Shown piece by piece: positions 55,094 through 64,000 of a stretch of DNA of 64,000 nucleotides. How positions within the stretch are numbered: the stretch's first letter is position 1; each line of letters starts with the position of its first letter. The translations under genes and the position numbers were made by a program. The notes beneath the pieces were generated by a model. The model was not told where the DNA came from. It ran no database searches and saw only the letters and a list, made by a program, of their open reading frames with translations. The DNA is from Gracilaria vermiculophylla (lineage: Eukaryota > Rhodophyta > Florideophyceae > Gracilariales > Gracilariaceae), in contig JAHNZQ020000049.1 of assembly GCA_019155205.2 (NCBI GenBank), positions 324,247 to 388,246 of the forward strand, read 5' to 3'.

Positions 55094-56473
55094 CTAAATC
55101 ACGTCACCTACAGCAACAGGAATCTCCTCGATGGCCTTAGAACGAAGGATTAGTGTCAACTTTCTTTTCGTGAGCATGGTCTGATATGCTTCGAGGAAGT
55201 CTTTAGATACCAGTTTTGGAATGGTTCCGGATTCCATAGGCCTAGCGAATCCTTTGGCCAATTCCTGTGCTGAGAGTGTGTCACTTCCGTAGAGGTCATT
55301 AGAGACTCGGATTGCTTTCTGAATGTACACAGCGTTTGGCCAGTCCCTTTGACTCTCTATTTGAGCCTCCTTAAGTCGTATGAATTCATCTATGATTATT
55401 CTGTGCTTTGATTCTAGTACGTTCTTATTACGCCTACGGAGTGGCAACGATCTTGTCTCTATGTCATGAATTTCCGAGTACTTCAGAAAAAAAGTATTCT
55501 TGAATCCAGCACCGTACTTAACCACCTTCGGCTGCCAAAAGGGTGTTATGTAATGCGCATCAAGAACTTGAATCACTTTCTCCATCGACATATCTTCAAC
55601 AGAAGCACCAACAGAATAACGTGAGATTGTTTCCATGATGTGCATTATGCAATGTTGCTCCAAGAACATGTGGTCTACGCACACTACATCATTGAAAGAC
55701 CGGTTCATGTTGCTGAGAGATACCTTCCTGGTCTTCTATGGCTTCGACGCTGTGTTGCATGCGATGCAACGCTCCATAACAGCCTTTAGGTACTTATCCA
55801 CGTGGTGGTTCTATAAGCTGTTTCGTCCCAGTAGTACACGAATGTCTGTGTAACTCGAATGCCTGCAGGTGTGCTTTTGGACTTAGTCTACGATCTTCCT
55901 GATACCCTTCCATGGTCTGTTGTTCATATTTCCTTCAATGCTTGCAGAAGCACAGAATAATTTTGTCTGGTTTTCCGGAGACAGCGTACCCTTCCTAGAG
56001 GTGAATGCAGAATGGGGCACGCAGGTGTGCATGTTTTTATCTACTAAACTGATGCTTCCTTTATGCTTACTCTTTTAATCCGGTGGCGGTACCAATTTGT
56101 TTTGGTTAGCGTGCAGAATGTCGCAGTAGCTCGTGACGTTCCGTCCGATGACCCATTGAGACGAGCTGTCAATAACGAGATGCATTATTTGCACAGTGCC
56201 CCCTTCATCGGTCTGCGCTTCAAACACTTCCAACCCCAGGATTTTCTTCACCTCGCTCTTGTGTTCGCCCCTTCCATACTACCAGTAGAGACGATGGGCC
56301 ACGGAGTTGGGCAGCGGGCCTAACACACCTTTCCATTTAAAACACACGATGTGAAAGATTGGTTTCAGTTCAAAGGAGCCAATTCCACTGCACGGCGCTC
56401 CATCATCCAGCAAGGGGCCTTCGAAACTCTCCAAGGTGTTCTGCTTGGTGCTGCCTTCGCTGAGAGTAGCCAT
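55094..56473 (-). pseudogene. Retroelement remnant with protease-like and integrase domains
   Basis: In minus order: a 56050-56473 segment ends with a protease-like LVIDSSSQWVIGRNVT reading. Then comes an HHCC zinc-binding segment (HTCRHSSYTDIRVLLGRN, later CIACNTASKP) with stops. A 204-codon frame (55094-55708) follows with an integrase core: VVCVDHMF (Asp), HIMETISRYS, YGAGFKNTFF and RRRNKNVLESKHRIII (Glu). No reverse transcriptase lies between protease and integrase, so a deletion or a non-standard order is implied. It belongs to a different lineage from the chromodomain family. Confidence 0.65.
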
Positions 56474-57039
56474 GTTAGACCGTACTACATTCCTTTCGGA
56501 TTCCGCTGTGTTCTCGAAATGCTAGATCACCCTGCTAGAACGCAATGCATGGAAACTAAAAACCAAAAAATCTGCAATTATTGCAGTATGCGCTGGTTGC
56601 TTGGCGTGCATTACCGATTCTTAGAAAAGCGACCTTAACCCCGCTCTCCCTGTCATTCGTTGATTGCAGTTTTATCCTAGGTTTTAGTTTAGCTGCTATT
56701 GAAGGTAAATATAAATGAAGTTTACTCCCCTGCTCGTGTGGGTAAGTTCGAAAACCCACTACGCAAACGAGCAAACTACAGCAGGATACTAATACTAACC
56801 CTCGCGCACACGGGTTCTGCGTCTGTCTATCTGAATATTATCGTATAAAAGTACATCGGGCAGCTTTCGCCGTTCCCGTACACCTTCCGCGCCCCCATCC
56901 GGCTCCGCATCCCTCCAGCCCGCTTCTACTCTTGCTCAGGCATTGTCCACCACAGGCTCTCCTACCGCAACCTAATCGTCAATAAGTGCCACTCTTTTTC
57001 ACCTCCCGTACCCTCCATTAAAGAGAGCGATCACAGAAT
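56474..57039. other. Intergenic, no supported gene
   Basis: Contains a hairpin with GTGGGT/ACCCAC arms around a TTCGAA centre at 56738-56759. Composition turns GC-rich toward 57040. Confidence 0.4.
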
Positions 57040-57041
57040 AC

Positions 57042-57576
57042 TTGAAACACCACCAACGAGTCGGTGCTCGACGCCGCGTGGCAGGTGCTCGCTGCGGGCT
57101 ACGCGCCGCTGACGCGCTCGCCGTCGTTGTCATGCGTGGACTCTTGTGCGCTCGCAGCCACGCGTGTGCCGTGATGTGCCGCATGCTTGGTTCACATGCA
57201 CCGCGTCAGTGTGCTTGCATTGCGCCACCTCTACGGCTTGCGCCGCCTCCGCCTTACGCTCCGCCATGTTGGCGCAAAACCTCTGGTCGATGCCTTCGTC
57301 GCGCTCTGGACCAAGCCGGATGCGCGACCACCCCCACCTCCCCCTGTGCGCAATTGCGAGAGCGCACCCGCTCTATTGCGGCTAAGCTACCTGTTGCGTT
57401 CTCCGCGACATGTTTGCGTTTGTCTCCACCCTTTACGGGCCTGTTGCCTTCACGCGCCGACCGCGCCATCTTCGTTTCATCCCATCCTCGCTGCTTCATT
57501 CTACCAGGAAAAGATCCCTGCCGGTGGCCACTGCGTGCTCTACCCCGGCGAGAGTGACCATCTCCGATCCACCTGA
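57042..57576 (+). pseudogene. Unknown GC-rich coding frame with one nonsense codon
   Basis: One frame reads NESVLDAAWQVLAAGYAP, then a TGA near 57173 (a CGA Arg codon is one transition away), then HRVSVLALRHLYGLRRLRL and GAKPLVDAFVALWTKPDAR, a Pro run and LLRLSYLL up to 57576. Leu/Ala-rich and helical. No family is recognised. Other frames are also long because of GC content; this one has the most protein-like content. Confidence 0.35.
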
Positions 57577-58262
57577 ACCGCCGCGTGTCAGGCTGTCTTC
57601 CGTTCAGCTCCTGGTCTTTTCCGCCGGCGAAAGACCCACTCTCCGCAATGTGTTTCCGCCGGGCCGCCTCCCCTTTGCTATCAAGCTCGATTTCGTCCCT
57701 ACTCACACAGCCACGGATGGGTTTGTTGCGGTGCTTTTCGTCTTGAACTGTCTTTCCTTCGCCATACAGACATTGGATGTTGGGCCCTTGTGGCACCAGG
57801 ATTTTCGAAGCTATGAAATAATGTTACCATCGTCTTTATCATGGAGTTTTTTGCAAGATGGTACGGTAAGGGCGATTCACCGCGGGTTTTACTCACCAGA
57901 AGTATGCTCGTTGATATTATTGCCCTATGCCCCAATTTGATTGGTGGTCGCAGACCGGTCCGAGTTGTTTTTCGTCGGAATCTTACGTCTCACGAGAATT
58001 GAGCGACTGCAAAGACTGATCATGGATACGGACGGAAGAAGGGGGTTTATGGAGCGTTTGACCAACGCACAGGCTCGATTGGTGAGCGTTGGTCTCTCAG
58101 TGTTTAGCCTTCTCTATGTATCTGCCGGAATATTCTATCAGGTTGAGAAAGATGTTAGCCCAGCAATCCGCAACGTCTTTGGTGCTTTCTACTTTTCCAC
58201 CATTACTTTGTTCACCGTGGGCTACGGAGATGTTTCCCCCATAACTTCGTGGGGAAGAGTGG

Positions 58263-58369
58263 GTAAGTTAACAAAATGCTCTTTTTAATCCATGACGCTG
58301 TTCGATCTTTGTCACCTGACATGTTCTAACGAACATTTTGACCTGTCCTTTCATTCATGGTGTATCTAG
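58263..58369 (+). other. Intron of the K+ channel gene (107 bases)
   Basis: GTAAGT donor after GTGG and TATCTAG acceptor; the joined reading continues RVVTVSTVLSGG in frame. Confidence 0.75.
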
Positions 58370-58542
58370 TAACTGTTTCAACTGTATTGTCTGGTGGGGT
58401 TTTGATCCCTTTTTAGTTGTCGAAGATTGAACGGTATCGCAAGATTTCCGACCAAGGAAAAGCAAATGCTTCACCCTTGATGGACGGTTCGTGGGTGGGC
58501 AATGAAATTTTGTTAGCATTTTTGTTCCATACTCTTATGGAG

Positions 58543-58626
58543 GTAAGCTGCCGTGATTTTGAATAACTTGCATGATAGAATTGCTTTGCATCGTACTGAC
58601 GAATAATGCTTTGTGATCTACAACAG
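58543..58626 (+). other. Second intron of the K+ channel gene (84 bases)
   Basis: GTAAGC donor after ATGGAG and CTACAACAG acceptor; the joined reading continues HTLMECNRC in frame. Confidence 0.65.
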
Positions 58627-58716
58627 TGCAACCGTTGCTAACTTCGTGGTCATCAGAGGGATGCCAGGTTTTGCAGAAACTGTGGCAACCTGCTTTTGAA
58701 GAGACGTATTGATTAA

Positions 58717-59119
58717 CATTTGTTACCATTGCATCGTGTTAAATAATAAGCTGAGCTGGGAGACTAGTTTAAGTCAGAGAAGCAATTGACTGCAAGCATT
58801 CAAACAGTTACTTTTTTGCAGTACGTTATCTAGCAGAGGAAAATGACCATCTTGTCCCAGTGTATGTCACGATGCTCACCTTCTTTCTTGTACCATCGAT
58901 GACCGAGCGTCGAGGGAATGGCACGCTGCCCACAAGAGCTCCTGGTAACACTTGTGACGTATTGGCTAGGGAGACTCAGTGAGAAGTTGGTTGTGTAAAG
59001 TTGTCAAAAATCTAGTTTTGGTTCGACTATTGTTGCAGATGCCTCGGGGCTGCCGCAACAATTGTGTGCCCCATGTATGCTTGGCTTAGAATAAAATCTA
59101 TCTCCTTTTCGGTCCACGA
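58717..59119. other. Convergent intergenic, no gene seen
   Basis: Lies between the 3' ends of the K+ channel gene and the minus-strand TBC gene. Confidence 0.5.
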
Positions 59120-60042
59120 TTATGTGAGTAGGTTTTGAAGAAACATGACTAAGTCCTGAAAGTCCATTTCTTGGAGCTCATCGCTGAAATACACCAGCAG
59201 AGCAGCACAAAAGTATACATGAAAAGTAGCAAAGCCATCTGTCTCGGCCAGATACGTGTCCCAAATACGCACAATCCGAGAAAACGGTAGTTCCCACATA
59301 AGCAGGCAATTCATCTATCGAAAGGCAAAACTGGAGGAATTCGAGACCTTCGTCCTCAAGATGAGTGCACGAGTTTCCGTCCACTCTCGCCATAAGCTCT
59401 CGAAGAACGTGTACTCGGCGTTGAATATCTGGTTGTGAAAATGTGTAGTAACCTTGAATGTCGTTTAACAGATTTGTCAAAAACCAATATCAATCTGTTT
59501 CTGCGTTTGCAAGCGGCTTCATCGGGATTCGCAACACCCAACAAGTCGGACGCCTGCAAAAGGACTAAATCAGACCCATCCTTTGCGTAATCGGAGAGGA
59601 ACACGAATAGAAATGGTGTCCCTAATTCGTTCATTCCTTGCACATACGCGCTCGCCGGACTTCTCGTAGCCCACACATATAAGATTCGTTCCAAAGCTTG
59701 CTGCATTTCAGGAATGTGCAATAATGATTGCCCTGGACATGTTCGTGGAATATCAACGGATATCTGCCTCAGAGTCACATTTTCTTGATTCCCAGCTCTC
59801 CTGTAAGTGTTCTAGTTGGGCACTGTAGGAGGATCCTCAGAACGTGCGAGCGGATCATAGTGTTGTCTCACGGCTTCGTGATACTCTCGTCTCTTCTGCC
59901 GCAGCGTATCTCGTCGCCTGGACAGGTTTGTTGGCTTATACCCGAGCAGCACTTTCCATATCGGGGATCGCCCATCATTTGCTAAACCTGCACATGCGAG
60001 CTTCCAAACCGCTTCAGTTTTCATCGTGGGTTCTCCAAGCAA
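59120..60042 (-). pseudogene. TBC-domain Rab GAP, TBC1D22/Gyp1 type, broken
   Basis: On the minus strand: SPIWKVLLGYKPTN, RRDTLRQKRREYHEAV, a TAG near 59812 (same frame), then RQISVDIPRTCPG (the IxxDxxR arginine-finger motif) and AYVQGMNELGTPFLFVFL (the YxQ glutamine-finger motif). After a frameshift near 59510 and a TGA, YWFLTNLLNDIQGYYTFSQP follows. After a second shift near 59325 and a TAG where TBC1D22 has Trp, MNCLLMWELPFSRIVRIWDT and FATFHVYFCAALLVYF close the domain. Rab GAPs of this type act on Golgi-linked Rab1/Ypt1. Five lesions argue for a pseudogene. The N-terminal exon may be the frame at 60191-60817. Confidence 0.82.
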
Positions 60043-60190
60043 CTATTGCAGCTTTTCTGAACTTTTAATCGATATGGAGGACCCAGACCCGACGCTCTGA
60101 GGCTCTTCCTGCTTCACGTCATGAGGCTCAGTGTGCTGCTATCCTGCAGCTTGGATGCCGCTATAAGGCGTGGCATCCAATTACCGGCCG

Positions 60191-60817
60191 TCATTCAAGG
60201 CCGCCGAATTGTTTTTTGACCCAGTATAATTCCAGCTCTCCTTCGCTCCTCTGTCCACTGCACCGCCGGTCGGTACAGGGGCCTGAAGCGAGTGGAAGCG
60301 CCCATCCACCTGGGGCTACCAGTACAAGGCAGGCGAGGCTCTGCGAGAGTCCTCCGACAAAACCGCGGCGAAAGTTCGCGACCAAGACGCCGACACCTCT
60401 CGTGCCTGCGAGGCTGGGCGTCTCCTTTGCACTCTTACCGCGGGGAGTCAGTGGCCCGTCGCAAGACACAAGCGCCGTCGTCTTGCTTCCGCACCACGCT
60501 CCGCCTCCACCTCTCGTTGCGCCAGCCACGTGGATCGACACGCAACACTCAGCTTGTACTGCTTGGCTGTCGTCCTCTACCACAACTTTGGTATTGTTGG
60601 CGGTGGTCCTATAAGAAGGAATCGAAGTCTGTGAAGAGCGCAAAGCCGAGTTGCTGGAAGTCGTTTTGGCAGTTTCAAGGTTTTGCTTGAAGCGTCGTTC
60701 TTTTTCTTGAGTTGTTTTCAAAATTGCGGACCAATCTGTGGGCTTCCCTATCCGAATCACCCGGCCAGGAAACAGACCGCCCGACACACCGAAGACCATT
60801 GAATTTTCATCCGTCAT
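60191..60817 (-). CDS. Hypothetical frame, possibly the N-terminus of the TBC gene
   Basis: A 208-codon open frame from ATG 60817 (MTDENSMVFGVSGG) with a Lys/Glu-rich helix (QEKERRFKQNLETAK) followed by Ser/Thr/Gly-rich sequence. TBC1D22 proteins have a similarly long, low-complexity N-terminus before the GAP domain, and the frame lies directly upstream on the same strand, but the join is not visible. Confidence 0.35.
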   Translation of the reverse strand: MTDENSMVFGVSGGLFPGRVIRIGKPTDWSAILKTTQEKERRFKQNLETAKTTSSNSALRSSQTSIPSYRTTANNTKVVVEDDSQAVQAECCVSIHVAGATRGGGGAWCGSKTTALVSCDGPLTPRGKSAKETPSLAGTRGVGVLVANFRRGFVGGLSQSLACLVLVAPGGWALPLASGPCTDRRCSGQRSEGELELYWVKKQFGGLE

Positions 60818-61129
60818 GCCTCACACTTTAAAAGAGAAAAGCGTTTGAAGATATGAAAATGAAGCTGTGTGTGGTCCCAGAAGAGCAGGTAGTACCGCTT
60901 CTTGATGGGCGGAATGCTTATTATTCGACGAAAGCGACTCTGAATGACACTCAGTCAACCAGGTTTGTGCATGAGATGCCTCGGATGAATTTCGTGCATG
61001 CACATCACTTTGATCGCCGCGGACATGCGAGGCACTGGATGCATTCGAAACCTGACGTTGGCCAGAGGCAGGGTGCTTCTGTTCCTCGCGAAGAACTCGT
61101 TTTCGCTTCCACTCTCCCAATGCTTTCAA

Positions 61130-62230
61130 AAATCATGGCAGGTTCTGCTCATTATACTCCAAACACCCAATAACATCCGTGAATTATTTTTCGTTCAACA
61201 GCACTTCCAGCACGCTATTGGCACCTAGGCGAAATAAGCAGCGAATGAGAACGTTTAGCACAATTAGCAACGCGAAGTATTCTATGACTGTGGCTTCGCA
61301 AAATGTGTTACAAAGCGATGAGATGAACTGAGGCGAAGACACCAGTCGCGCAAACGCTTGATGAATGTTTTGATTCCCCATAACTTTGGACTTCATCATA
61401 AGGTGTACCAGCGTCATAAGTCCTTCGCGGTCGGGATTTGACATAGCCAAAAATATCTGTTTCACACCAGCAAGGTTGATGGTGGTCGTTGGAGACACGC
61501 GCACAGGAATTTTGGAAGGTGAAAGAATCATGTAACCCGCGCCCTCCTGAAATAGTACATCTTCAATCGCGTCGTGATTCCACGCGACATTGGGGACGGT
61601 GTCCTCAAAAAGGCATGGATCATGAGCGCCAACAGCAGTGGAAAAATCTGGCAAGCGAGCCAGCGACGTAGACGTATGATGCGCTTCCCGTTCGTTGGTA
61701 TCAGCGATGTTCGCATCGCCAGCACGCGCTTCACGCGGCTGAGAGGGGCGGAGATGTTCGGGGTTGAGAGATTGCGGCGACGATGATTAGTGTGCTGTCG
61801 CGGGTATCGTTGCGTCATCAGATGTGGAGTGATGAAGCTGTTAGTGCAATTGGTGCGGTTGGTGGTGCTGCTGGTGATGGTGGTGCTGCTGGTGGTGGTT
61901 CTGCTGCTGGTGGTGCTGCTGCTGGTGCTGCGGCTGGTTGTGCTCTTGCTGTTGTGCATCGCAAGGCGAATGTGACTGGGGTTTGAGGTTTTCGAGCATG
62001 AGAATCTTGCGTCACACTCTGGAGCATCCGTCTGCATCGGCGAAGGAGACAGCAACCTCAGTGGGTGATTTGGAGTCGGGGAAAGGTCGCTCATTCCACG
62101 AGATGATGTTCTGCTCCGGGCAGCGGTAGTATGCATCGGCGGGATGCAGTTGGGAGAAGAGCAACAGGGAGCCGTTGGTCTCTGCCAGAACGCACACGGT
62201 GAACAGGGTGGTGTGCGGGTCGGGGAGGCA
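61130..62230 (-). pseudogene. PP4R3/SMEK-type protein phosphatase 4 regulatory subunit, N-terminal part
   Basis: One minus frame reads through about 1.1 kb without a shift. The RanBD/EVH1-like end reads LAETNGSLLLFSQLHPADAY, then NIISWNE and VAVSFADADGCSRV-stop-RKI (Trp expected). A His/Gln-rich tract encoded by a CAx repeat follows. Then come helical repeats ending VLNVLIRCLFRLGANSVLE and LLNEK-stop-FTDVIGCLEYNEQNLP-stop, where DVIGCLEY is a family hallmark. In-frame stops: TGA 62012, TAA near 61835 and 61790, TAA near 61184, TGA near 61138. The family guides PP4 in DNA-damage and differentiation pathways. The long C-terminal ARM part is absent. Confidence 0.72.
61850..61960. repeat. GGT/GCT trinucleotide repeat tract
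   Basis: Impure GGTGCTGCT-type repeats on the plus strand; on the minus strand they give the His/Gln-rich tract of the SMEK-like frame. Confidence 0.8.
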
Positions 62231-62339
62231 GGTGAGAAAGTCCGTTCACGGCGACGACCAGAATCTGGGCGCCATGAGATATGTTTTTTTGTAAGAGTTC
62301 CACCCCCTTCTTGAATATTTATACCTTTCATGGACAGAT

Positions 62340-64000
62340 AAGCTGCTTCTGGCGTTGGGAAGCCAGAAGCAATTGTTCAAAACCGGCGACGCAGCCCCCC
62401 CCCCATGCCCCACAGCTCGCTCCGGCTTCCCACCGTTGCGGTGCGGCCTGAAATCTCCATGCGCACCTAGGCATCGTACGTAGGGCTGACACAGCCGAAC
62501 GTGAAAAATATTTCGAGGTCCACGACGCAGACGCGCAACTAGATGCGATCGTACGAGCTGGAGTTGCGCGACGTGTGCGTGCTCGAGCGGGCGGGCGTGG
62601 CGAATGCGGTAGAAGCGGTGGGAGGCAGGTATAGCGTGCCATGCACGCTGACCGAGCGAGGCTTGGTCGTGCGGAGCACGCAGCAAAAGCCCGGGTTGCA
62701 TCCGGTTGGAGACAGACTGCTGCATTGTGCATTGCCAGGTATTCGAAAATGAGCAGTCATTGCGTGATTGGGAACTCGTTGCGAAGGTTTATTTCGTTGT
62801 GGCATTTTTCCCCAGCTCATCTGTATTTCCGTACTCTGCATGCAAGCAAGACGTAAGTCACAGTCCACTGCCGTGCTTCATCCCTTTGCAATTCACGTCA
62901 CCATGTCTCCGAAAATAAAGGCAGGGATGTTGTAGTGGAAGAGAGCAGCGAAATCCGCAAGAGGCGAACAAGAGAGGGGAGTAATGCAAGAGATGGAGGC
63001 GGATTGCTTAGATCTCGTCTCCCACGAAGCGGTCTTCAATGTGCAATGCGAGGAGGAGCGCGCTGTGACGCGCACGGTGGGACCCGCAGTGGTGCACGCG
63101 TTGGCCCATGTGGGAGTGCAAGTGGTGGTCAGAGGGTGAGTGAGAAACGGAATGCAGCGAGGAGGCCAATCGCTGCCTCTTCATAGTGGACTGTGAGCGA
63201 GGTAGTGGAGAGCGAGGATATGCGGAACATTGAAAAGGAGGCCTTGTCCACAGAAGAATAAGTGAACGCGCGCTGAGCGGGGCAAAAACGTTTGGTGGCG
63301 AGGGATATAGTGCGGGAAAACTGTGGTGAAGACGGCGCCGTCGAGGTAGTGGACTATGGTGATGTTGCGGGTGAGGCCGAAGCAAGGAGCTCACTGGAAG
63401 GCAAGATGAGTGTTTATGCAAGCAGGGCTAGCTATGTTTCCTGTGAGAAGGAGATCGGCAACATTTCGAGGAATGCAACGAGCACCCGTACAGCAGAAGA
63501 GAGTCAACACCGAGTTTTAGACGGGGAGAGAATCCGTTCTACAGTTGCACAAAGAGAGAGAGAGTGGAATTGGAGGTGTAGAAGGCGTTTCGGGGTTGCT
63601 AGAAAGCGTCTCTGGTGCTGACAAGGATCGGAAAAGGCGAGAGAGGCAAAGGCTAGGAACTCCGGGAAGAGAGACAGAGGCAAAGGGCAGTGTTAGAGAT
63701 TGTGTTGCTGGTGTTCGGTGCAGCGAAAAAAAAGCACAAGATGGTACAACGGGGAAGGGAATTGATCGAGTACGAGAAGATGAGGACGTCTTCGCAACTC
63801 GGACGCCGCCACGGGAGTTTCAACACACACACCGGAGAGTATGCGTGTTGTAAGAAGGGATATATTGCCATCAGAGTGTCATAAGAGTGCGGGAAGCGGC
63901 GGGGAAAGGAAGAAGAGAAGGGAAAGAAGAGCTGGGAACTTTGAAGATGTAATTGGAAGAAGCAGGAGAAGAAGTCATAAATATTCTACCGCTATTTCAG
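62340..64000. other. Right end, no recognisable gene
   Basis: Frames of 70-160 codons exist on both strands, none with a motif I can name. A 51-codon frame from ATG 62984 (QEMEADCLDLVSHEAVFNVQ, ending VVVRG) runs into GTGAGT at 63136 and could be a first exon. From about 63200 the plus strand is purine-rich (AGAGAGAG), which makes long Arg/Glu/Gly frames by composition alone. Confidence 0.4.

Larger units (their letters stand above)
57600..58716 (+). pseudogene. Voltage-gated-type K+ channel gene, spliced, broken
   Basis: Segments in order: S1-like FVAVLFVLNCLSFAIQTL; after a frameshift near 57815, S2-S3-like VFIMEFFARWYGKG, RVLLTRSMLVDIIALCPNLI; after a second shift near 57950, S4-like FFVGILRLTRIERLQRLI; S5; the filter TITLFTVGYGDVSP (58205-58237). 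A canonical intron (58263 GTAAGT to 58369 AG) joins in frame to VTVSTVLSGGVLIPF, where TAG at 58414 replaces an expected Gln. A second intron (58543 GTAAGC to 58626 AG) joins to CNRC, TAA (58639), LRGHQRDARFCRNCGNLLLK, a zinc-ribbon tail. The product would be a plasma- or organelle-membrane K+ channel. Splice sites are intact while the coding frame is broken in four places: recent pseudogene, or errors. Confidence 0.8.

Noticed and set aside
56738..56759. Hairpin GTGGGT...ACCCAC as a terminator or tRNA arm
   Set aside because: Isolated short hairpin without other tRNA parts; intrinsic terminators of this kind do not apply in a eukaryotic nuclear genome.
57945..57960. A 10-base GT..AG micro-intron restoring the K+ channel frame
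   Set aside because: Far below any known spliceosomal intron size; a small indel is simpler.
58414..58641. Stop-codon reassignment (UAG/UAA as Gln)
   Set aside because: The zinc-finger, hypothetical, MON2-like and secreted-protein genes use TGA, TAG or TAA as ordinary ends, and the TBC and SMEK-like genes also have TGA at Trp and other positions. Decay explains all of these.
63200..63900. Arg/Glu-rich plus-strand frames at the right end as genes
   Set aside because: The strand is purine-rich, so such frames arise from composition; no motif or homology is visible.
1..64000. CRISPR arrays, bacterial operons, phage or prokaryotic defence systems
   Set aside because: No regularly spaced short direct repeats with unique spacers, no Shine-Dalgarno-led gene runs and no prokaryotic gene families; introns and retroelements show a eukaryotic nuclear sequence.

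Overview
This is a eukaryotic nuclear window. It has spliced genes with GT-AG introns, GC-rich compact coding blocks at both ends, and about 50 kb of degenerate transposable elements between them. No bacterial operon features are seen. The mix of GC-rich intron-poor genes, Ty1/copia and Ty3/gypsy elements and a Tc1/mariner element fits a red alga such as a florideophyte, but this is inference; an oomycete-like or other algal host is not excluded. Two 100-base N runs (10346-10445, 48851-48950) are assembly gaps.

Left gene block (1-6.8 kb): a 5'-partial C2H2 zinc-finger gene with a 35-codon tandem-repeat tail; a Pro/Ser-rich hypothetical gene on the minus strand; and, divergent from it, the N-terminal DCB-HUS part of a MON2-like Golgi trafficking protein. 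The MON2-like frame stops where an AT-rich stretch and retroelements begin.

Transposon sea (7.6-56.5 kb): a Ty3/gypsy relic (7.6-10.3 kb), tRNA-like short repeats, a Ty1/copia relic (11.4-15.5 kb), and at least four insertions or fragments of one Ty3 chromodomain family. The main pair forms an LTR-internal-LTR-internal-LTR tandem (24.6-45.0 kb). Its sense strand is the minus strand of the window: gag, protease, RT, RNase H, integrase, chromodomain. Between the chromodomain and the polypurine tract it carries a second long gene of about 690 codons on the opposite strand. That antisense gene is also present in a third copy (16.1-16.6 kb). It is the most interesting object here.

The tandem pair, a Tc1/mariner relic with a solo LTR inside it, and a short unique stretch separate two diverged copies (A about 18.6-24.55 kb, B about 47.7-53.75 kb) of one segment. 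Each copy carries a 152-aa secreted Gly/Ser/Thr-rich protein gene with a conserved TATA box, and several islands far more conserved than the rest, including a 127-base identical block.

Right gene block (57-64 kb): a GC-rich unknown frame; a spliced voltage-gated-type K+ channel gene with a zinc-ribbon tail; a TBC1D22/Gyp1-type Rab GAP gene; and a PP4R3/SMEK-type gene. All carry in-frame nonsense codons, mostly where Gln or Trp is expected, and two also carry frameshifts. They look like a run of neighbouring decaying genes, with sequence error as the alternative. The last 1.6 kb has no recognisable gene.
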